DNA of 64,000 bases from contig NZ_JAFBDK010000001.1 in assembly GCF_016908195.1 (NCBI RefSeq), positions 186,001-250,000 of the forward strand, written 5' to 3'. Source of the DNA: Jeotgalibacillus terrae (GTDB lineage: Bacteria; Bacillota; Bacilli; Bacillales; Jeotgalibacillaceae). Positions within the stretch are counted from its first letter, which is position 1. Each line of letters opens with the position of its first letter. Positions 1 to 9,229 of this stretch are shown piece after piece. Below the pieces are notes generated by a model. The model saw only the letters and a list, made by a program, of their open reading frames with translations, was not told where the DNA came from and made no database searches. Position numbers and translations under genes: made by a program.

Positions 1-231
1 GTGAACGTAAGACTGGTGCCCTACGTCCCATAAAAACTTATCTGTCGGACTGTCAAAATGCTTGTGCAGCGCAAGCGTCAGTTCTACCACACCGAGGTTT
101 GGCCCGATATGTCCACCTGTTGCTGATAGCTTTTCAATTAAAAATGTACGGATCTCTTCACTGAGTCCAATCAATTCTTCTTTATTAAGTGTCTTTAAAA
201 AACCAGGATCTTTAATGTGATTCATATCCAC
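1..231 (-). CDS. dxs: 1-deoxy-D-xylulose-5-phosphate synthase, N-terminal 77 codons (partial)
   Basis: N-terminal piece of the thiamine-diphosphate enzyme that condenses pyruvate and glyceraldehyde 3-phosphate in the first step of the MEP isoprenoid pathway. The fragment carries the typical Dxs opening, including [17 protein letters not shown] and [11 protein letters not shown] chose the GTG at 231-229 because the translation ([13 protein letters not shown]) aligns with Bacillus Dxs from residue 1 and an AAGGAAAG ribosome binding site lies upstream; an ATG at 225 is the alternative. The gene runs off the left edge. It is the last visible gene of the folD-xseAB-ispA-OLE-oapA-dxs group, 76 bp after oapA. 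Confidence 0.95.
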   Translation of the reverse strand, partial: MDMNHIKDPGFLKTLNKEELIGLSEEIRTFLIEKLSATGGHIGPNLGVVELTLALHKHFDSPTDKFLWDVGHQSYVH

Positions 232-307
232 CCGGATCACTCACTTTCCTTATATGGCGATAACGGTCAATTGCAGCGCAAAAGATCCGGTATTGCCTGA
301 ATGAATT

Positions 308-901
308 CTATTTCGTTTTCTTAGTATCTTTAATTATAACAATGTTGAGTTTTTCCTCAAGAAATTGTAGGGTTTTTCCCACCCTGAATATGATATCTCT
401 GGAAAACGTGATCGCCAGTGACTTGCCCATTGCTTTTCCGCCTACAGTTAAAGCAGCAATCAGGCTTGTCAGACCGATATTAATCGAGCTTTCAATAAGT
501 GATCCTTCGCCTAATTGCAATTCATTTGCGAGCTGGATAATAACAATTGCAGCTGCGGCTCCGCTGATGATGCCGGCAATATCACCGATCACATCGTTAC
601 AGAAGCTTGCAAACCGATCTGCGTTTCTGACGATTCTGATTGCATGCCTGGCTCCATATACCTTTTTGGCTGCCATCGCATGGAATGGTTTCTCTTCACC
701 TGCAGCTGCAGCGATTCCGAGCATATCAAAAAATACGCCGATAATCACAATCACTAATACGACAAATAAACCGATTGTCCAGTTTACCTGATTAAGTATA
801 CTTGTTGATAAAAGTGAAAAAATAGCCGCTAACACACCTGTGATAACGGCTATTGTAACACTCCACTTTATTGATTTATGTAAAAAGTTTTTCAAAATCA
901 T
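308..901 (-). CDS. oapA: OLE-associated membrane protein OapA
   Basis: A 197-residue membrane protein with four predicted hydrophobic segments (about residues 14-33, 42-67, 104-127 and 134-155), separated by a basic, Arg/Lys-rich loop (KKVYGARHAIRIVRNADRF) that could contact RNA. It ends in a Lys-rich tail. Position and architecture match OapA, the partner that brings OLE RNA to the membrane. OapA is known to be distantly related to the DUF21/CNNM membrane domain of Mg2+ exporters, and OLE complexes have been linked to Mg2+, cold and alcohol tolerance. I chose ATG 901 because it directly follows the OLE closing stem. The frame stays open upstream to 1057, but that stretch lies inside the RNA. 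No good Shine-Dalgarno is visible. Family assignment is from context plus topology. Confidence 0.85.
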   Translation of the reverse strand: MILKNFLHKSIKWSVTIAVITGVLAAIFSLLSTSILNQVNWTIGLFVVLVIVIIGVFFDMLGIAAAAGEEKPFHAMAAKKVYGARHAIRIVRNADRFASFCNDVIGDIAGIISGAAAAIVIIQLANELQLGEGSLIESSINIGLTSLIAALTVGGKAMGKSLAITFSRDIIFRVGKTLQFLEEKLNIVIIKDTKKTK

Positions 902-920
902 CACACCAATCAAAAATAAA

Positions 921-1511
921 GGGTGGTCGCGCTCAAGGTTAACATTACGGCTTAGGTCCAGTAGGTTTTCCCAATTCAATACCAGCTGTTGCCATACTGG
1001 GGGTTTCCCATTATATCGAATTCGACAGGGTTTCCCACTGCCGGACTGGATTGCCACTTAGTCCGCACTCTAATCCCCTGAACACGGATACATACAGTCT
1101 AGGGGATTTCCCCGGCAGCCCTGCTCCTGATTCCTTATCCTCTTTTGCAGAAGTGCTTTCATATGGGCTGAAAAGAACATATTAATGGCCAACTAATGTG
1201 TTCCCTGTAACCATAATCCCCTCATCTTCCACTCAAGGCAGGCTACGCTGCGGCTGATTGTCATCACTTCCGCAGGTTCATACAATCATTCTCCTGCATA
1301 TGCTTTATGCCAGCTGAAAATGAAAGCCTCCGCGGTAAGCGGGTCATCGCCCACATGCCATTGTGGATCGCCCGCAAACCTTACTCCCAGAAACAGCCCA
1401 AGGCTGGGCGCCTCAAGCCGAAACCAGGAACTTCATCGATATGCCCTTTAGTGGATTTTTAGGCCCACCTTCGGAATCGGCGGACTGACTAGAATACTGC
1501 ACCACCCATTT
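921..1511 (-). ncRNA. ole: OLE (Ornate, Large, Extremophilic) RNA
   Basis: A roughly 590-nt non-coding stretch between ispA and oapA, GC-richer than its surroundings and full of nested complementarity on the minus strand. A 7-bp closing stem pairs 1501-1507 (GGGTGGT read on minus) with 921-927 (ACCACCC). An internal two-part hairpin spans 1339-1375 (GCGGG/CCCGC outside, CCACA/TGTGG inside). Other visible stems are GGACT/AGTCC near 1041-1062 and CCCCT/AGGGG near 1075-1106. Length, closed ends, gene order (folD-xseA-xseB-ispA-RNA-oapA-dxs) and direction are exactly those described for OLE RNA in extremophilic Firmicutes. The 5' end is inferred from the promoter at 1518-1547. I could not run a covariance model. 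Confidence 0.9.
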
Positions 1512-1517
1512 ACGGGA

Positions 1518-1547
1518 AGTATAACATATTCATTTTTCCGCTGTCTT
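1518..1547 (-). promoter_or_regulatory. Promoter of OLE RNA (extended -10)
   Basis: On the minus strand an extended -10 element, TG-T-TATACT, lies at 1518-1526, with the hexamer at 1518-1523. A weak -35 (AAGACA) lies 18 bp upstream at 1542-1547. The predicted start near 1511 falls four bases before the OLE closing stem, so the RNA can be made independently of ispA read-through. Confidence 0.6.
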
Positions 1548-1556
1548 GTCAGACAC

Positions 1557-2435
1557 TCAGTTTTTTCGATTGCCGATTAGATTAGTAAGGTCGAGCAGGA
1601 TCTGGGGTTCAGGATGAAGGTTTGTTAAAATCATCCGGGCCTGACGGAGATGATATTCAAGCTTTTCTTTCGCTTCGCTCATCCCTAAAATCGCAGGATA
1701 AGTACTTTTTTGGCGCCCCTCATCACTGCCTACCGGTTTGCCGATTTCTGATTCTTCACCTTCTACATCGAGTATGTCATCCCTGATCTGAAAAGCGAGG
1801 CCTATATGTTCAGCGAACGCTCTCAGCTGATTCAGCTTTTCATCATTTAACCCGCTGATCAGTCCGCCTGCTGCAGCAGCAAATTCCAATAGCCTGCCGG
1901 TTTTTCTGCGGTGGACATATTCAAGCTCTTCAAGTGTAAGTGCCATATTTTCCCCTTCAATGTCAGCGATCTGTCCGCCTACCATTCCTTCAGCACCTGC
2001 AGCTTTTGCAAGCATAGAGATCAGCCTTACTTTCGAACGGTCATCTACCGGGGAGTCAGCAATCAATTCAAAGCTTTTAGTTAAAAGGGCATCACCTGCA
2101 AGAATCGCAACTGCTTCACCATATACTTTATGATTCGTAGGCATGCCTCTTCTTAGATCATCATCATCCATACTCGGAAGATCATCATGAATCAGAGAAT
2201 ATGTATGAATCATTTCAAGTGCTGCAGCAGCTTTCAATCCTCTATCCGTATGCTCACTGAATGTATCAATGACTGCGAGCATCAATAAAGGCCGTATTCT
2301 TTTACCTCCTGCGCTGATTGAATAAAGCATTGATTCCTTTAGACTTTCAGGTGTCTTCAAAGATTGAATGGCTTCATTCAGTTCGGCTTCAACTTTTTGT
2401 CTATAAGTATGACTGAATTGTTCAAGTGCACTCAT
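1557..2435 (-). CDS. ispA: Farnesyl diphosphate synthase / geranyltranstransferase
   Basis: A 292-residue trans-isoprenyl diphosphate synthase that condenses IPP with DMAPP and GPP to farnesyl diphosphate in the cytosol. Visible are GGKRIRPLL near residue 43, the first Asp-rich motif in [17 protein letters not shown] (DDxx(xx)D form, about residues 82-98) and the second Asp-rich motif in FQIRDDILD (about 216-224). Length is normal for the family. Its ATG overlaps the stop of xseB (ATGA at 2432-2435), implying translational coupling. It lies directly upstream of the OLE RNA. Confidence 0.96.
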   Translation of the reverse strand: MSALEQFSHTYRQKVEAELNEAIQSLKTPESLKESMLYSISAGGKRIRPLLMLAVIDTFSEHTDRGLKAAAALEMIHTYSLIHDDLPSMDDDDLRRGMPTNHKVYGEAVAILAGDALLTKSFELIADSPVDDRSKVRLISMLAKAAGAEGMVGGQIADIEGENMALTLEELEYVHRRKTGRLLEFAAAAGGLISGLNDEKLNQLRAFAEHIGLAFQIRDDILDVEGEESEIGKPVGSDEGRQKSTYPAILGMSEAKEKLEYHLRQARMILTNLHPEPQILLDLTNLIGNRKN

Positions 2436-2665
2436 TCAGACAGCTCCTCAGGATCAATAGGGGTTTCACCGCGTTCTGTCATCATAACCGCGATTTGTTT
2501 TTCGGCACTTTGCAGTTTGTCATGACACATCTTTGAAAGTTCTACTCCTTTTTTATAGTAATCAATTGCCTGCTCAAGCGGCACATCACCTTCTTCGAGC
2601 TTATTCACAATATTTTCAAGTTGTTCCATCGCTTCTTCAAAAGAGTACTGGTTATTCTTTTCCAT
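2432..2665 (-). CDS. xseB: Exodeoxyribonuclease VII small subunit
   Basis: Small helical subunit (77 residues) of exonuclease VII, which degrades single-stranded DNA together with XseA. The family pattern [19 protein letters not shown] and the [21 protein letters not shown] region are clear. I place the start at ATG 2665, about 10 nt after a GGAG; an in-frame GTG at 2674 would add three residues. It overlaps the end of xseA by about 14 nt and the ATG of ispA by 4 nt, so the three are co-translated. Confidence 0.93.
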   Translation of the reverse strand: MEKNNQYSFEEAMEQLENIVNKLEEGDVPLEQAIDYYKKGVELSKMCHDKLQSAEKQIAVMMTERGETPIDPEELSE

Positions 2666-4013
2666 CAGTTTCACGCTCCATCTTCTGATTCACTGTACAG
2701 TGTAGATCTGCAGTTTGCATTGATACTGTTATCTTATCTCCTGGCTTTACCTGCTCGCCAGTTTTAATGAGCTCATTTGAGTCGTCATAAATAAGTGAAT
2801 AGCCGCGATTCATTATTTTCAAAGGGCTTAAAGCTTCTAACGATGCAGAGGCCTGAATAAATCTCTGCTTGTTCATATTTACTTTTTTTGATGTTGTATT
2901 TTCCAGTCTTTCGGTAAGACGGTAAAGCTTATTTTTTTTGCTTTCGATCTGACTTGAGGGATTCAGTCTGAACAGTCTTTCCTGAAGCCGCTCTCTTTTT
3001 ATTGAAGCTTGCTGAATGATAGCTAAACCTTCTCTATTCAGTTTTTCATCAAGTCTGTCGAGATACTGGGCATGGGGCTCAACTAACTTCCCCGGCTTTT
3101 TAAAGACCATTGAATCAGTGTTCTGTTTCAGTTTCTGCTTTTGAAATTCAATCAGCTGATTAACAGCGCGATGCGACCTCACTTCAAGTCTCATGATACG
3201 TTCACGAACTTCCTCAATGTGTGGAACGGCCATTTCAGCAGCTGCTGTTGGGGTAGGTGCCCGCAGATCAGCAGCAAAATCTGCTATTGTTACATCAGTT
3301 TCATGCCCCACTGCTGATATAACAGGGACAGGAAAAGCAGCGATTTCGCGTGCAACCTGTTCATCATTAAAAGCCCATAATTCTTCAATAGACCCTCCGC
3401 CACGCCCGATAATTAAGACGTCTAGCAGCTTATCTTCTCCTGCCGCTTTTAAAGAGGCTAATATGGAAGGGACAGCCTTTTCCCCCTGGACAGAGCAGGG
3501 ATATAGACGGATTGATGCAATTGGATATCTGCGCTGTGCTGTTGTCATAATATCTTTTATGACTGCACCTGTAGCTGATGTGATCACACCAATATGCTCA
3601 GGAAAAGCCGGCAGACTTCTTTTTTTATTTTGATCAAACAGCCCTTCCTTAGAAAGCTTTTCTTTTAACTGCTCATAGGCAAGATATAATGCCCCTACAC
3701 CATCCGGCTCCATTTTTTTTACGTACAGCTGGTATTGGCCACTGGCTTCAAATACTGAAACATCCGCACTAAGGAGAACCTCCATCCCGTTTTCAGGCTG
3801 AAACTTAAGTGAACCGGCAGAAGAGGAAAACATGACTGCACTGATTCTTGTTTTTTGATCCTTCAGTGTAAAGTAAAAGTGTCCGCTTCCCGGCTGCTTT
3901 AAATTGGAAATTTCTCCTTTTATTAAAACATTTGAGAGATGCGGATCTGCATCGAATTTTCTTTTTATGTATTTAGTCAGCGCGCTGACTGTTAAATATC
4001 TTAATTCAGACAT
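2652..4013 (-). CDS. xseA: Exodeoxyribonuclease VII large subunit
   Basis: Catalytic subunit (453 residues) of exonuclease VII. It has an N-terminal OB-fold (about 1-100, with [17 protein letters not shown]), the catalytic domain with [31 protein letters not shown] and [28 protein letters not shown] split over about 140-285, a long coiled-coil region, and a C-terminal RGYSLIYD segment that contacts XseB. Length is normal. It follows folD after a terminator-like hairpin at 4032-4068 and overlaps xseB. Confidence 0.96.
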   Translation of the reverse strand: MSELRYLTVSALTKYIKRKFDADPHLSNVLIKGEISNLKQPGSGHFYFTLKDQKTRISAVMFSSSAGSLKFQPENGMEVLLSADVSVFEASGQYQLYVKKMEPDGVGALYLAYEQLKEKLSKEGLFDQNKKRSLPAFPEHIGVITSATGAVIKDIMTTAQRRYPIASIRLYPCSVQGEKAVPSILASLKAAGEDKLLDVLIIGRGGGSIEELWAFNDEQVAREIAAFPVPVISAVGHETDVTIADFAADLRAPTPTAAAEMAVPHIEEVRERIMRLEVRSHRAVNQLIEFQKQKLKQNTDSMVFKKPGKLVEPHAQYLDRLDEKLNREGLAIIQQASIKRERLQERLFRLNPSSQIESKKNKLYRLTERLENTTSKKVNMNKQRFIQASASLEALSPLKIMNRGYSLIYDDSNELIKTGEQVKPGDKITVSMQTADLHCTVNQKMERETDGKE

Positions 4014-4031
4014 ATGAACACTCCCAAATAA

Positions 4032-4068
4032 GCAAAAGCGGTTCCGATTAAAATGACCGGAACCGCTC
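4032..4068 (-). terminator. Terminator-like hairpin between folD and xseA
   Basis: The arms at 4037-4046 and 4058-4067 pair (AGCGGTTCC with GGAACCGCT) and are followed on the minus strand by a short T run (4033-4036). It sits inside an otherwise tight operon, so it may act as an attenuator that lowers xseA-ispA expression relative to folD. Confidence 0.5.
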
Positions 4069-4078
4069 AGCTGAAGCT

Positions 4079-4930
4079 TTATTTTACCTTAGAAAACCGC
4101 TCAGCTGATTCAACTGTATTAAATAGCAGCATCGTAATCGTCATAGGACCGACGCCGCCGGGTACAGGTGTAATCGCTGAAGCCTTTGCTTTGCAGGAAT
4201 CATAGTCGGCATCACCACACAACTTCCCTTCACTGTCACGATTCATTCCAACATCGATCACAACAGCACCTTCTTTAATATGCTCAGCCGTGATCAGATT
4301 ATGAATACCGGCAGCAGCAACAACAATGTCAGCCTGCTTTGTATGTGCCGTCAAATCTGCAGTTTTCGAATGGCAATAGGTTACTGTTGCACTTTCTTTA
4401 AGTAAAAGCTGTCCCATCGGTTTCCCGACAATGTTACTTCTTCCTACTACAACTGCATGTTTTCCGGTTAAATCTATACCCTGAAATTCAAACATTTTCA
4501 TAATTCCATTAGGTGTACAGGGATAGAAAGCTTCCCCACCAGTCTGTAATCGTCCAACATTGATCGGATGAAAACCGTCGACGTCCTTTGAAGGAGTAAT
4601 CGCTTCAATGACTGAGGTTTCATCAATATGGGCCGGCAGTGGCAATTGAACAAGAATTCCATGTATAGATGGATCTTCATTCAGTTCATTAATTGTACTG
4701 AGAAGTTCTGACTCTGCAACGGATTCAGCCATCCTGATCAGTCTGGAATAAATACCTAGATTTTCGCAGGCTTTTTGTTTCATTGAAACATAAGTTTGTG
4801 AAGCCTGGTTATCTCCAATCAGCACAACCGCAAGCCCCGGAGTGACACCCTGCAGGTTTGTAATTCTTTCTTTAAGCTGTTCTCTCATTGATTGTGCAAT
4901 TTTTTTACCATCAATTATTTCTGCTGACAT
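4079..4930 (-). CDS. folD: Bifunctional methylenetetrahydrofolate dehydrogenase / methenyltetrahydrofolate cyclohydrolase
   Basis: Cytosolic one-carbon enzyme (283 residues) interconverting 5,10-methylene-, methenyl- and 10-formyl-THF with NADP. Visible are [14 protein letters not shown] with the catalytic Lys (near 55), [13 protein letters not shown], the KDVDGFHP signature (about 115-122), the Rossmann segment [17 protein letters not shown], and [16 protein letters not shown] near the end. The ATG follows a GGGAGGAAG site. It links to the gcv genes (methylene-THF) and fthC elsewhere in the window. Confidence 0.97.
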   Translation of the reverse strand: MSAEIIDGKKIAQSMREQLKERITNLQGVTPGLAVVLIGDNQASQTYVSMKQKACENLGIYSRLIRMAESVAESELLSTINELNEDPSIHGILVQLPLPAHIDETSVIEAITPSKDVDGFHPINVGRLQTGGEAFYPCTPNGIMKMFEFQGIDLTGKHAVVVGRSNIVGKPMGQLLLKESATVTYCHSKTADLTAHTKQADIVVAAAGIHNLITAEHIKEGAVVIDVGMNRDSEGKLCGDADYDSCKAKASAITPVPGGVGPMTITMLLFNTVESAERFSKVK

Positions 4931-4950
4931 TCAAGACTTCCTCCCGTGAT

Positions 4951-5352
4951 TCAATCACGTGAATGAAGGTTAGACACTGCTTTTGAAAGAACTCCATTCA
5001 CGAATTTACTTGATTTTTCATCACCGAAACGCTTTGATATTTCAACCGCTTCATTCAGTACTACGCTAGAAGGAACATCTTCTTTTTTATATAATAATTC
5101 ATACAATGCAACTCTCAGAATGTTGCGGTCTACTCTTGCAAGGCGCTCGATTTTCCATTTTTCAAGATGATTTTGTATAATCTGATCAATTTCTGTTAAG
5201 TGGTCATGTACGCCACTAACCAGATCAGTTAAATAATCATCATTTTTTTCGCCCTCCAGAATATTTTCGATCGCTGTTTCCGGCTCCATTTCATTCATTT
5301 CCATTTGAAATAGTGCCTGCAGCGCTTTCTCTCTGGCCGTTCTTCTTTTCAT
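4951..5352 (-). CDS. nusB: Transcription antitermination protein NusB
   Basis: An RNA-binding antitermination factor (133 residues) that acts with NusE/S10 on boxA sequences of rRNA operons. The N-terminus MKRRTAREKALQALFQME and the VDRNILRVALYELLY and SVVLNEAVEISKRFGDEKSSKFVNGVL stretches are diagnostic. It opens the folD-xseAB-ispA group, 20 bp upstream of folD. A possible extended -10 (TGC-TATGAT, 5402-5410) precedes it, without a convincing -35. Confidence 0.96.
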   Translation of the reverse strand: MKRRTAREKALQALFQMEMNEMEPETAIENILEGEKNDDYLTDLVSGVHDHLTEIDQIIQNHLEKWKIERLARVDRNILRVALYELLYKKEDVPSSVVLNEAVEISKRFGDEKSSKFVNGVLSKAVSNLHSRD

Positions 5353-5527
5353 TTCAGGTTTAACTCCTTCTCTAATTACATAATATCCATGTCATAAAAA
5401 GATCATAGCATAAAAGTGAGCTTCCTACTAACTGAACATGAGCAGTTTTTGAAAATTCATGGTCAGTATGCGCTTTCAGTTACATTCCTTTTTACATGCA
5501 GGCTTTGTTAAACTTGTCACAGCGAAC

Positions 5528-5566
5528 ACTAAAAAATGCCGCTGATATGAGCGGCATTTTTTAGTG
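5528..5566 (-). terminator. Intrinsic terminator downstream of yqhY
   Basis: The stem AAATGCCGCT/AGCGGCATTT (arms within 5531-5543 and 5550-5562) carries A and T runs on both flanks, so it can work in both directions. It separates the accB-accC-yqhY unit from nusB. Confidence 0.85.
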
Positions 5567-5576
5567 TTCATCATAT

Positions 5577-5996
5577 TCAGTTTTGCTCTTTATCTTCTTC
5601 TTCAGTTTTAGCTGAATCAAACTGAATACCAACAACATGGATATTCACTTCATCAGCTTCAAGTGCTGTCATATTCATTAGCGTCTGGCGGATATTGTCC
5701 TGCAGTTTCTGAGCAACCTCTGGGATCGCGGTACCGAACTTAACAGTACAATACACATCAAGTACAATCCCTTCGTCTGCAAGCTCTACTTTGATGCCTT
5801 TGCCATGATTTTTTTTGCCAAGTCTCTCGGCTACACCGGAAGCGAAGTTGCCCCTCATTTGTGCGATACCATCGACTTCTGAGGCAGCGATCCCGGCAAT
5901 GACTTCAATCACCTCGGGAGCAATTTCAACTTTTCCCAGCTGGTTTTGTTCAATGCTGCTCATTTGCAACAGGTTATTTTCATTTTCAGCAGTCAT
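5577..5996 (-). CDS. yqhY: Asp23/Gls24 family envelope stress response protein YqhY
   Basis: A 139-residue DUF322/Asp23 family protein. The central region (VIEVIAGIAASEVDGIAQM, then KGIKVELADEGIVLDVYCTVKFG) is typical. In B. subtilis, yqhY is co-transcribed with accB-accC and affects acetyl-CoA carboxylase activity. The same order is kept here, 16 bp after accC and before a strong terminator. The C-terminus is acidic. Its molecular mechanism is not evident from the sequence. Confidence 0.9.
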   Translation of the reverse strand: MTAENENNLLQMSSIEQNQLGKVEIAPEVIEVIAGIAASEVDGIAQMRGNFASGVAERLGKKNHGKGIKVELADEGIVLDVYCTVKFGTAIPEVAQKLQDNIRQTLMNMTALEADEVNIHVVGIQFDSAKTEEEDKEQN

Positions 5997-6012
5997 ATGA
6001 TCCCCCTCTTAC

Positions 6013-7371
6013 TTAAGCCTTTTTTGACATGATATCATACTTCTCTAAAAATTTTGTGTTAAAGTCTCCACCCTTAAAAACATCGTGGCTTAATAATCTT
6101 AAATGGAATGGAATCGTTGTATGAACGCCTTCAATCACAAATTCAGATAATGCACGTCTCATCTTGGCAATCGCCTCATCACGTGTAGCTCCGTAAGTAA
6201 TGACTTTGGCAATCATAGAATCATAATATGGCGGAATCTCATAACCTGTGTATGCGGCTGAGTCAATTCTGACACCCGGACCGCCTGGTGGAAGATACAT
6301 TGTAATCTTTCCGGCAGACGGCATAAAGTTTTTCTCAGGGTTTTCGGCATTAATTCTGCATTCCATCGACCATCCTGAGAATGTGACTTCATCCTGTGTA
6401 AGGCTCAGCTTTTCTCCTGAAGCAACTTTGATCTGTTCTTTGATCAGGTCTACTCCTGTAACCATTTCAGTAACAGGATGCTCTACCTGAATTCTTGTAT
6501 TCATTTCCATAAAATAAAATGATTTTTCATTATGGTCATAAATGAATTCAACTGTCCCGGCACCTGTGTAACCTACGGCTTCTGCGGCTTTAACTGCTGC
6601 GTCCCCCATACGTTCACGAACCTTTTGATCAAGTGCTGGAGAAGGTGTTTCTTCAAGTAATTTCTGGAGCCTTCTTTGAATTGAACAGTCACGTTCGCCC
6701 AGGTGAATCGTATTTCCGTGTGTATCTGCCATTACCTGAATTTCAACGTGACGGAAATCTTCAATGAATTTTTCTATGTACACACCTGGATTGCCAAAAG
6801 CAGCTTCAGCTTCCCTTTGAGTCGCTTTAATCCCTTTTTCAAGGTCTGCTTGATCGTGTGCAACACGGATTCCTTTTCCGCCTCCACCGGCAGTCGCTTT
6901 GATGATAACCGGGTATCCCATCTCATCAGCAAGCTTCAGCCCGTCCTCCGGTGAAGAAATAATACCTTTTGAACCTGGAACAACCGGCACACCGGCAGCT
7001 CTCATTGTTTCACGCGCTACATCTTTTGTACCCATTTTTGATATTGCTTCAGGACTTGGGCCAATGAAAGTAACATTACAGTCTCTGCATAATTCAGCAA
7101 AATCCACATTCTCTGCTAAAAAACCGTAACCGGGATGAATAGCATCTGCACCAGTCAATTTTGCAGCAGATATTACATTTGTAAAGTTAAGATAACTGTC
7201 TTTAGACAGTTTAGGTCCGATACACACTGCTTCATCAGCCAGTTGAACATGTAAAGCTTCTTTATCAGCTTCAGAATATACAGCGACTGTTTCGATATTG
7301 AGCTCTTTGCAGGCACGGATTACACGTACTGCAATTTCTCCTCTATTAGCAATTAATATTTTTTTTATCAT
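6013..7371 (-). CDS. accC: Acetyl-CoA carboxylase, biotin carboxylase subunit
   Basis: A 452-residue ATP-grasp enzyme that carboxylates biotin on AccB using ATP and bicarbonate, the first half of malonyl-CoA formation. Visible are [17 protein letters not shown] at the N-terminus, the ATP-binding [10 protein letters not shown] (about 163-172), the catalytic [14 protein letters not shown] (about 288-301) and a C-terminal domain of usual length. It lies 16 bp downstream of accB and 16 bp upstream of yqhY, forming one transcription unit. Confidence 0.97.
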   Translation of the reverse strand: MIKKILIANRGEIAVRVIRACKELNIETVAVYSEADKEALHVQLADEAVCIGPKLSKDSYLNFTNVISAAKLTGADAIHPGYGFLAENVDFAELCRDCNVTFIGPSPEAISKMGTKDVARETMRAAGVPVVPGSKGIISSPEDGLKLADEMGYPVIIKATAGGGGKGIRVAHDQADLEKGIKATQREAEAAFGNPGVYIEKFIEDFRHVEIQVMADTHGNTIHLGERDCSIQRRLQKLLEETPSPALDQKVRERMGDAAVKAAEAVGYTGAGTVEFIYDHNEKSFYFMEMNTRIQVEHPVTEMVTGVDLIKEQIKVASGEKLSLTQDEVTFSGWSMECRINAENPEKNFMPSAGKITMYLPPGGPGVRIDSAAYTGYEIPPYYDSMIAKVITYGATRDEAIAKMRRALSEFVIEGVHTTIPFHLRLLSHDVFKGGDFNTKFLEKYDIMSKKA

Positions 7372-7387
7372 ACGTATTCTCTCCTAA

Positions 7388-7885
7388 CTACTTTTTAACA
7401 AGAAAAAGAGGCTGTCCGTATTCAACAAGCTGACCGTTTTCAACAAGGATTTTAACAATTTCCCCTTCTGTTTCAGCTTCGATTTCGTTAAAGAGTTTCA
7501 TGGCTTCAACGATACATACTGTTGTATCTGAAGAAACTTTTGAACCCGTCTTCACAAACGGTTCTGCATCCGGTGAAGATGATTCATAAAATGTCCCAAC
7601 CATAGGAGACTTAATTTCAACTGTATTTTCGAGGTCAGCGGCAGGTTCCGGCTGTGTTTCCTTCACCGGTTCAGGCTTCTTCTCTTCCTTAACAGGTTCT
7701 GTCTTTACTTCAGGCTGCTCTGCAACAGTTTCAGACGCCGGAGTTTCTTCAGCAGCTGTTTCTACAGTCTTTCTAGATTGTTTTTTAAGCTTAAGCTTTT
7801 CGCCATCCTGTTCATATGTAAATTCATCAATTGAGGATTTGTCGATTAACTTAATAATTTCTCTGATTTCTTGTACTTTTAGCAT
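7388..7885 (-). CDS. accB: Acetyl-CoA carboxylase, biotin carboxyl carrier protein
   Basis: A 165-residue carrier with an N-terminal [16 protein letters not shown] segment, a flexible Ala/Pro/Glu/Lys-rich linker (about 35-85) and a C-terminal biotinyl domain with the biotin-attachment motif EAMKL. The linker is very acidic and Pro-rich. Two adjacent ATGs (7888, 7885) follow a GGGAG; I chose the second for spacing. First gene of accB-accC-yqhY. Confidence 0.96.
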   Translation of the reverse strand: MLKVQEIREIIKLIDKSSIDEFTYEQDGEKLKLKKQSRKTVETAAEETPASETVAEQPEVKTEPVKEEKKPEPVKETQPEPAADLENTVEIKSPMVGTFYESSSPDAEPFVKTGSKVSSDTTVCIVEAMKLFNEIEAETEGEIVKILVENGQLVEYGQPLFLVKK

Positions 7886-8057
7886 CATTTACACTCCCTG
7901 ATCATCATATTAATTAGCAGCAGCTGCTATTATCATACGCTAACAGCAGGCCTAAATTCAAGATTACTGCTATTTTATAAATTAAAACGCTTTCACAAAA
8001 CATATTGTATCACAAATAAGAAATCTGTATAACGACGCATATTTTCACAATATAAAT

Positions 8058-8086
8058 AACCCTGAAGGTAGAAATCCTCCAGGGTT
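8058..8086 (-). terminator. Terminator after spoIIIAH
   Basis: Arms AACCCTG and CAGGGTT with an internal GG/CC pair, followed on the minus strand by a T-rich but interrupted tract. It lies just beyond the spoIIIAH stop and before accB. Confidence 0.6.
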
Positions 8087-8102
8087 AAGCTTTAAATTGA
8101 TA

Positions 8103-8645
8103 TTATTCTGCAGGTTCAAACATTACAGAGACAAATGTATTTTCACCCATTTCCCTGCGTCCAAGCTGTACGAGTTCATTCGCAGCTTCTTTTGAATGTT
8201 CATTGTCAATCGATTTTACAGTAATCAGCACTCTTTGATCATCTGTTCTTACCAGCGCATCTTCATAGCCCATTGCTTTAATCATTGTTTCAATCAGTTT
8301 TTCTTTTGATTCAAGTCTGTTCAGTTCCTCCATTGCTTCATACGCTTCATCTTTTTCAGCAGCTGTGAAATCTGCAGATGCTACTTTTGACGTCAGCTGC
8401 TCTTTCAGTGCGCTTCTCTCATCCTGAACTTCCATCCGTAATACATTAAACAGGTCATCGTTCCCTTCAGATGTCACATCCACCTCATCTTCAAATACCC
8501 ACTCATCTTCAGTCTCTCCACTTACCACTTCAGAATCCTCATAAGTAACTGCCGCCTGATCAGTCGGTGACATCACATAATATACGGATAACAGGACCAC
8601 AAGTCCGATCATCGTCATTAACCAGACCGTTTGTTTTTTCAGCAT
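8103..8645 (-). CDS. spoIIIAH: Stage III sporulation protein AH
   Basis: A 180-residue mother-cell protein with one N-terminal membrane segment (about 8-25) and an extracellular YscJ/FliF-like domain that docks with forespore SpoIIQ across the intermembrane space. The region after the anchor is strongly acidic (EDSEVVSGETEDEWVFEDEVD), then comes the conserved EAMEELNRLESKEKLIE and VLITVKSI core. Last gene of the spoIIIA operon, 12 bp after spoIIIAG. Confidence 0.95.
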   Translation of the reverse strand: MLKKQTVWLMTMIGLVVLLSVYYVMSPTDQAAVTYEDSEVVSGETEDEWVFEDEVDVTSEGNDDLFNVLRMEVQDERSALKEQLTSKVASADFTAAEKDEAYEAMEELNRLESKEKLIETMIKAMGYEDALVRTDDQRVLITVKSIDNEHSKEAANELVQLGRREMGENTFVSVMFEPAE

Positions 8646-8657
8646 GATTTCATCTCC

Positions 8658-9215
8658 TTATTGATAAGGTATTACTGCCACTCTGTGTGTTGAGACATCA
8701 AGTGCCCTCGAAACTGCCTCGATGACCTTCTTTTTTACACCTGCAGATTCTGTCCCCTCAGCCGCAATTAACACGCCTGCAACCGGAGGCTTTTCAATAT
8801 ATTTCAAAACAGGCTCCCCGCTTGAGGCTGCCTGTCCGAAAACTACTTCCGAGGAAGTCGATTTTCTACCTGAAAAAGACTGGTGATCGTCCCTTTGTTC
8901 TTCTCCATTATCCTGCTGAATCTGCTCATTTTTTTCATAAACCATTCTCTCTCCACTGCCAAGTGTGATCATCACATCGACCTTAGAAGTGCCGAGAGAT
9001 TTTTTTAGCAGCACAGTAATTTTGTTCTCAAGCTGTCTTTCAAGAACGGAAATTTCAGTCGTATCTTCCTTCACCTCTTCTTTTGGCAACTCGACAGACG
9101 GCTCATTTTGCGTGATCATGATCAACCCGATCACAAAAAGCAAAAGAATAATTGGGATCTTTTTGTTAAATGTAGGATCTCTGGAAGAAAAAATTGCTTC
9201 TTTTATTTTATTCAT
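8658..9215 (-). CDS. spoIIIAG: Stage III sporulation protein AG
   Basis: A 185-residue mother-cell membrane protein of the SpoIIIA-SpoIIQ channel; the family forms a large ring resembling secretion-system rings. It has an N-terminal membrane segment (about 21-37) and a C-terminal ring-building motif (PPVAGVLIAAEGTESAGVKKKVIEAVSRALDV). I chose ATG 9215 behind GGGGGT rather than the ATG 12 nt upstream. A Gln/Asp/Arg-rich stretch around residues 95-115 looks like an insertion typical of this subunit. Confidence 0.94.
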   Translation of the reverse strand: MNKIKEAIFSSRDPTFNKKIPIILLLFVIGLIMITQNEPSVELPKEEVKEDTTEISVLERQLENKITVLLKKSLGTSKVDVMITLGSGERMVYEKNEQIQQDNGEEQRDDHQSFSGRKSTSSEVVFGQAASSGEPVLKYIEKPPVAGVLIAAEGTESAGVKKKVIEAVSRALDVSTHRVAVIPYQ

Positions 9216-9229
9216 TGATACCCCCATTG

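Noticed and set aside
902-1057. In-frame upstream extension of oapA reading to an ATG at 1057
   Set aside because: It runs through the 3' part of the OLE RNA, has no hydrophobic or family-like sequence and no ribosome binding site. OapA homology and topology begin near 901.
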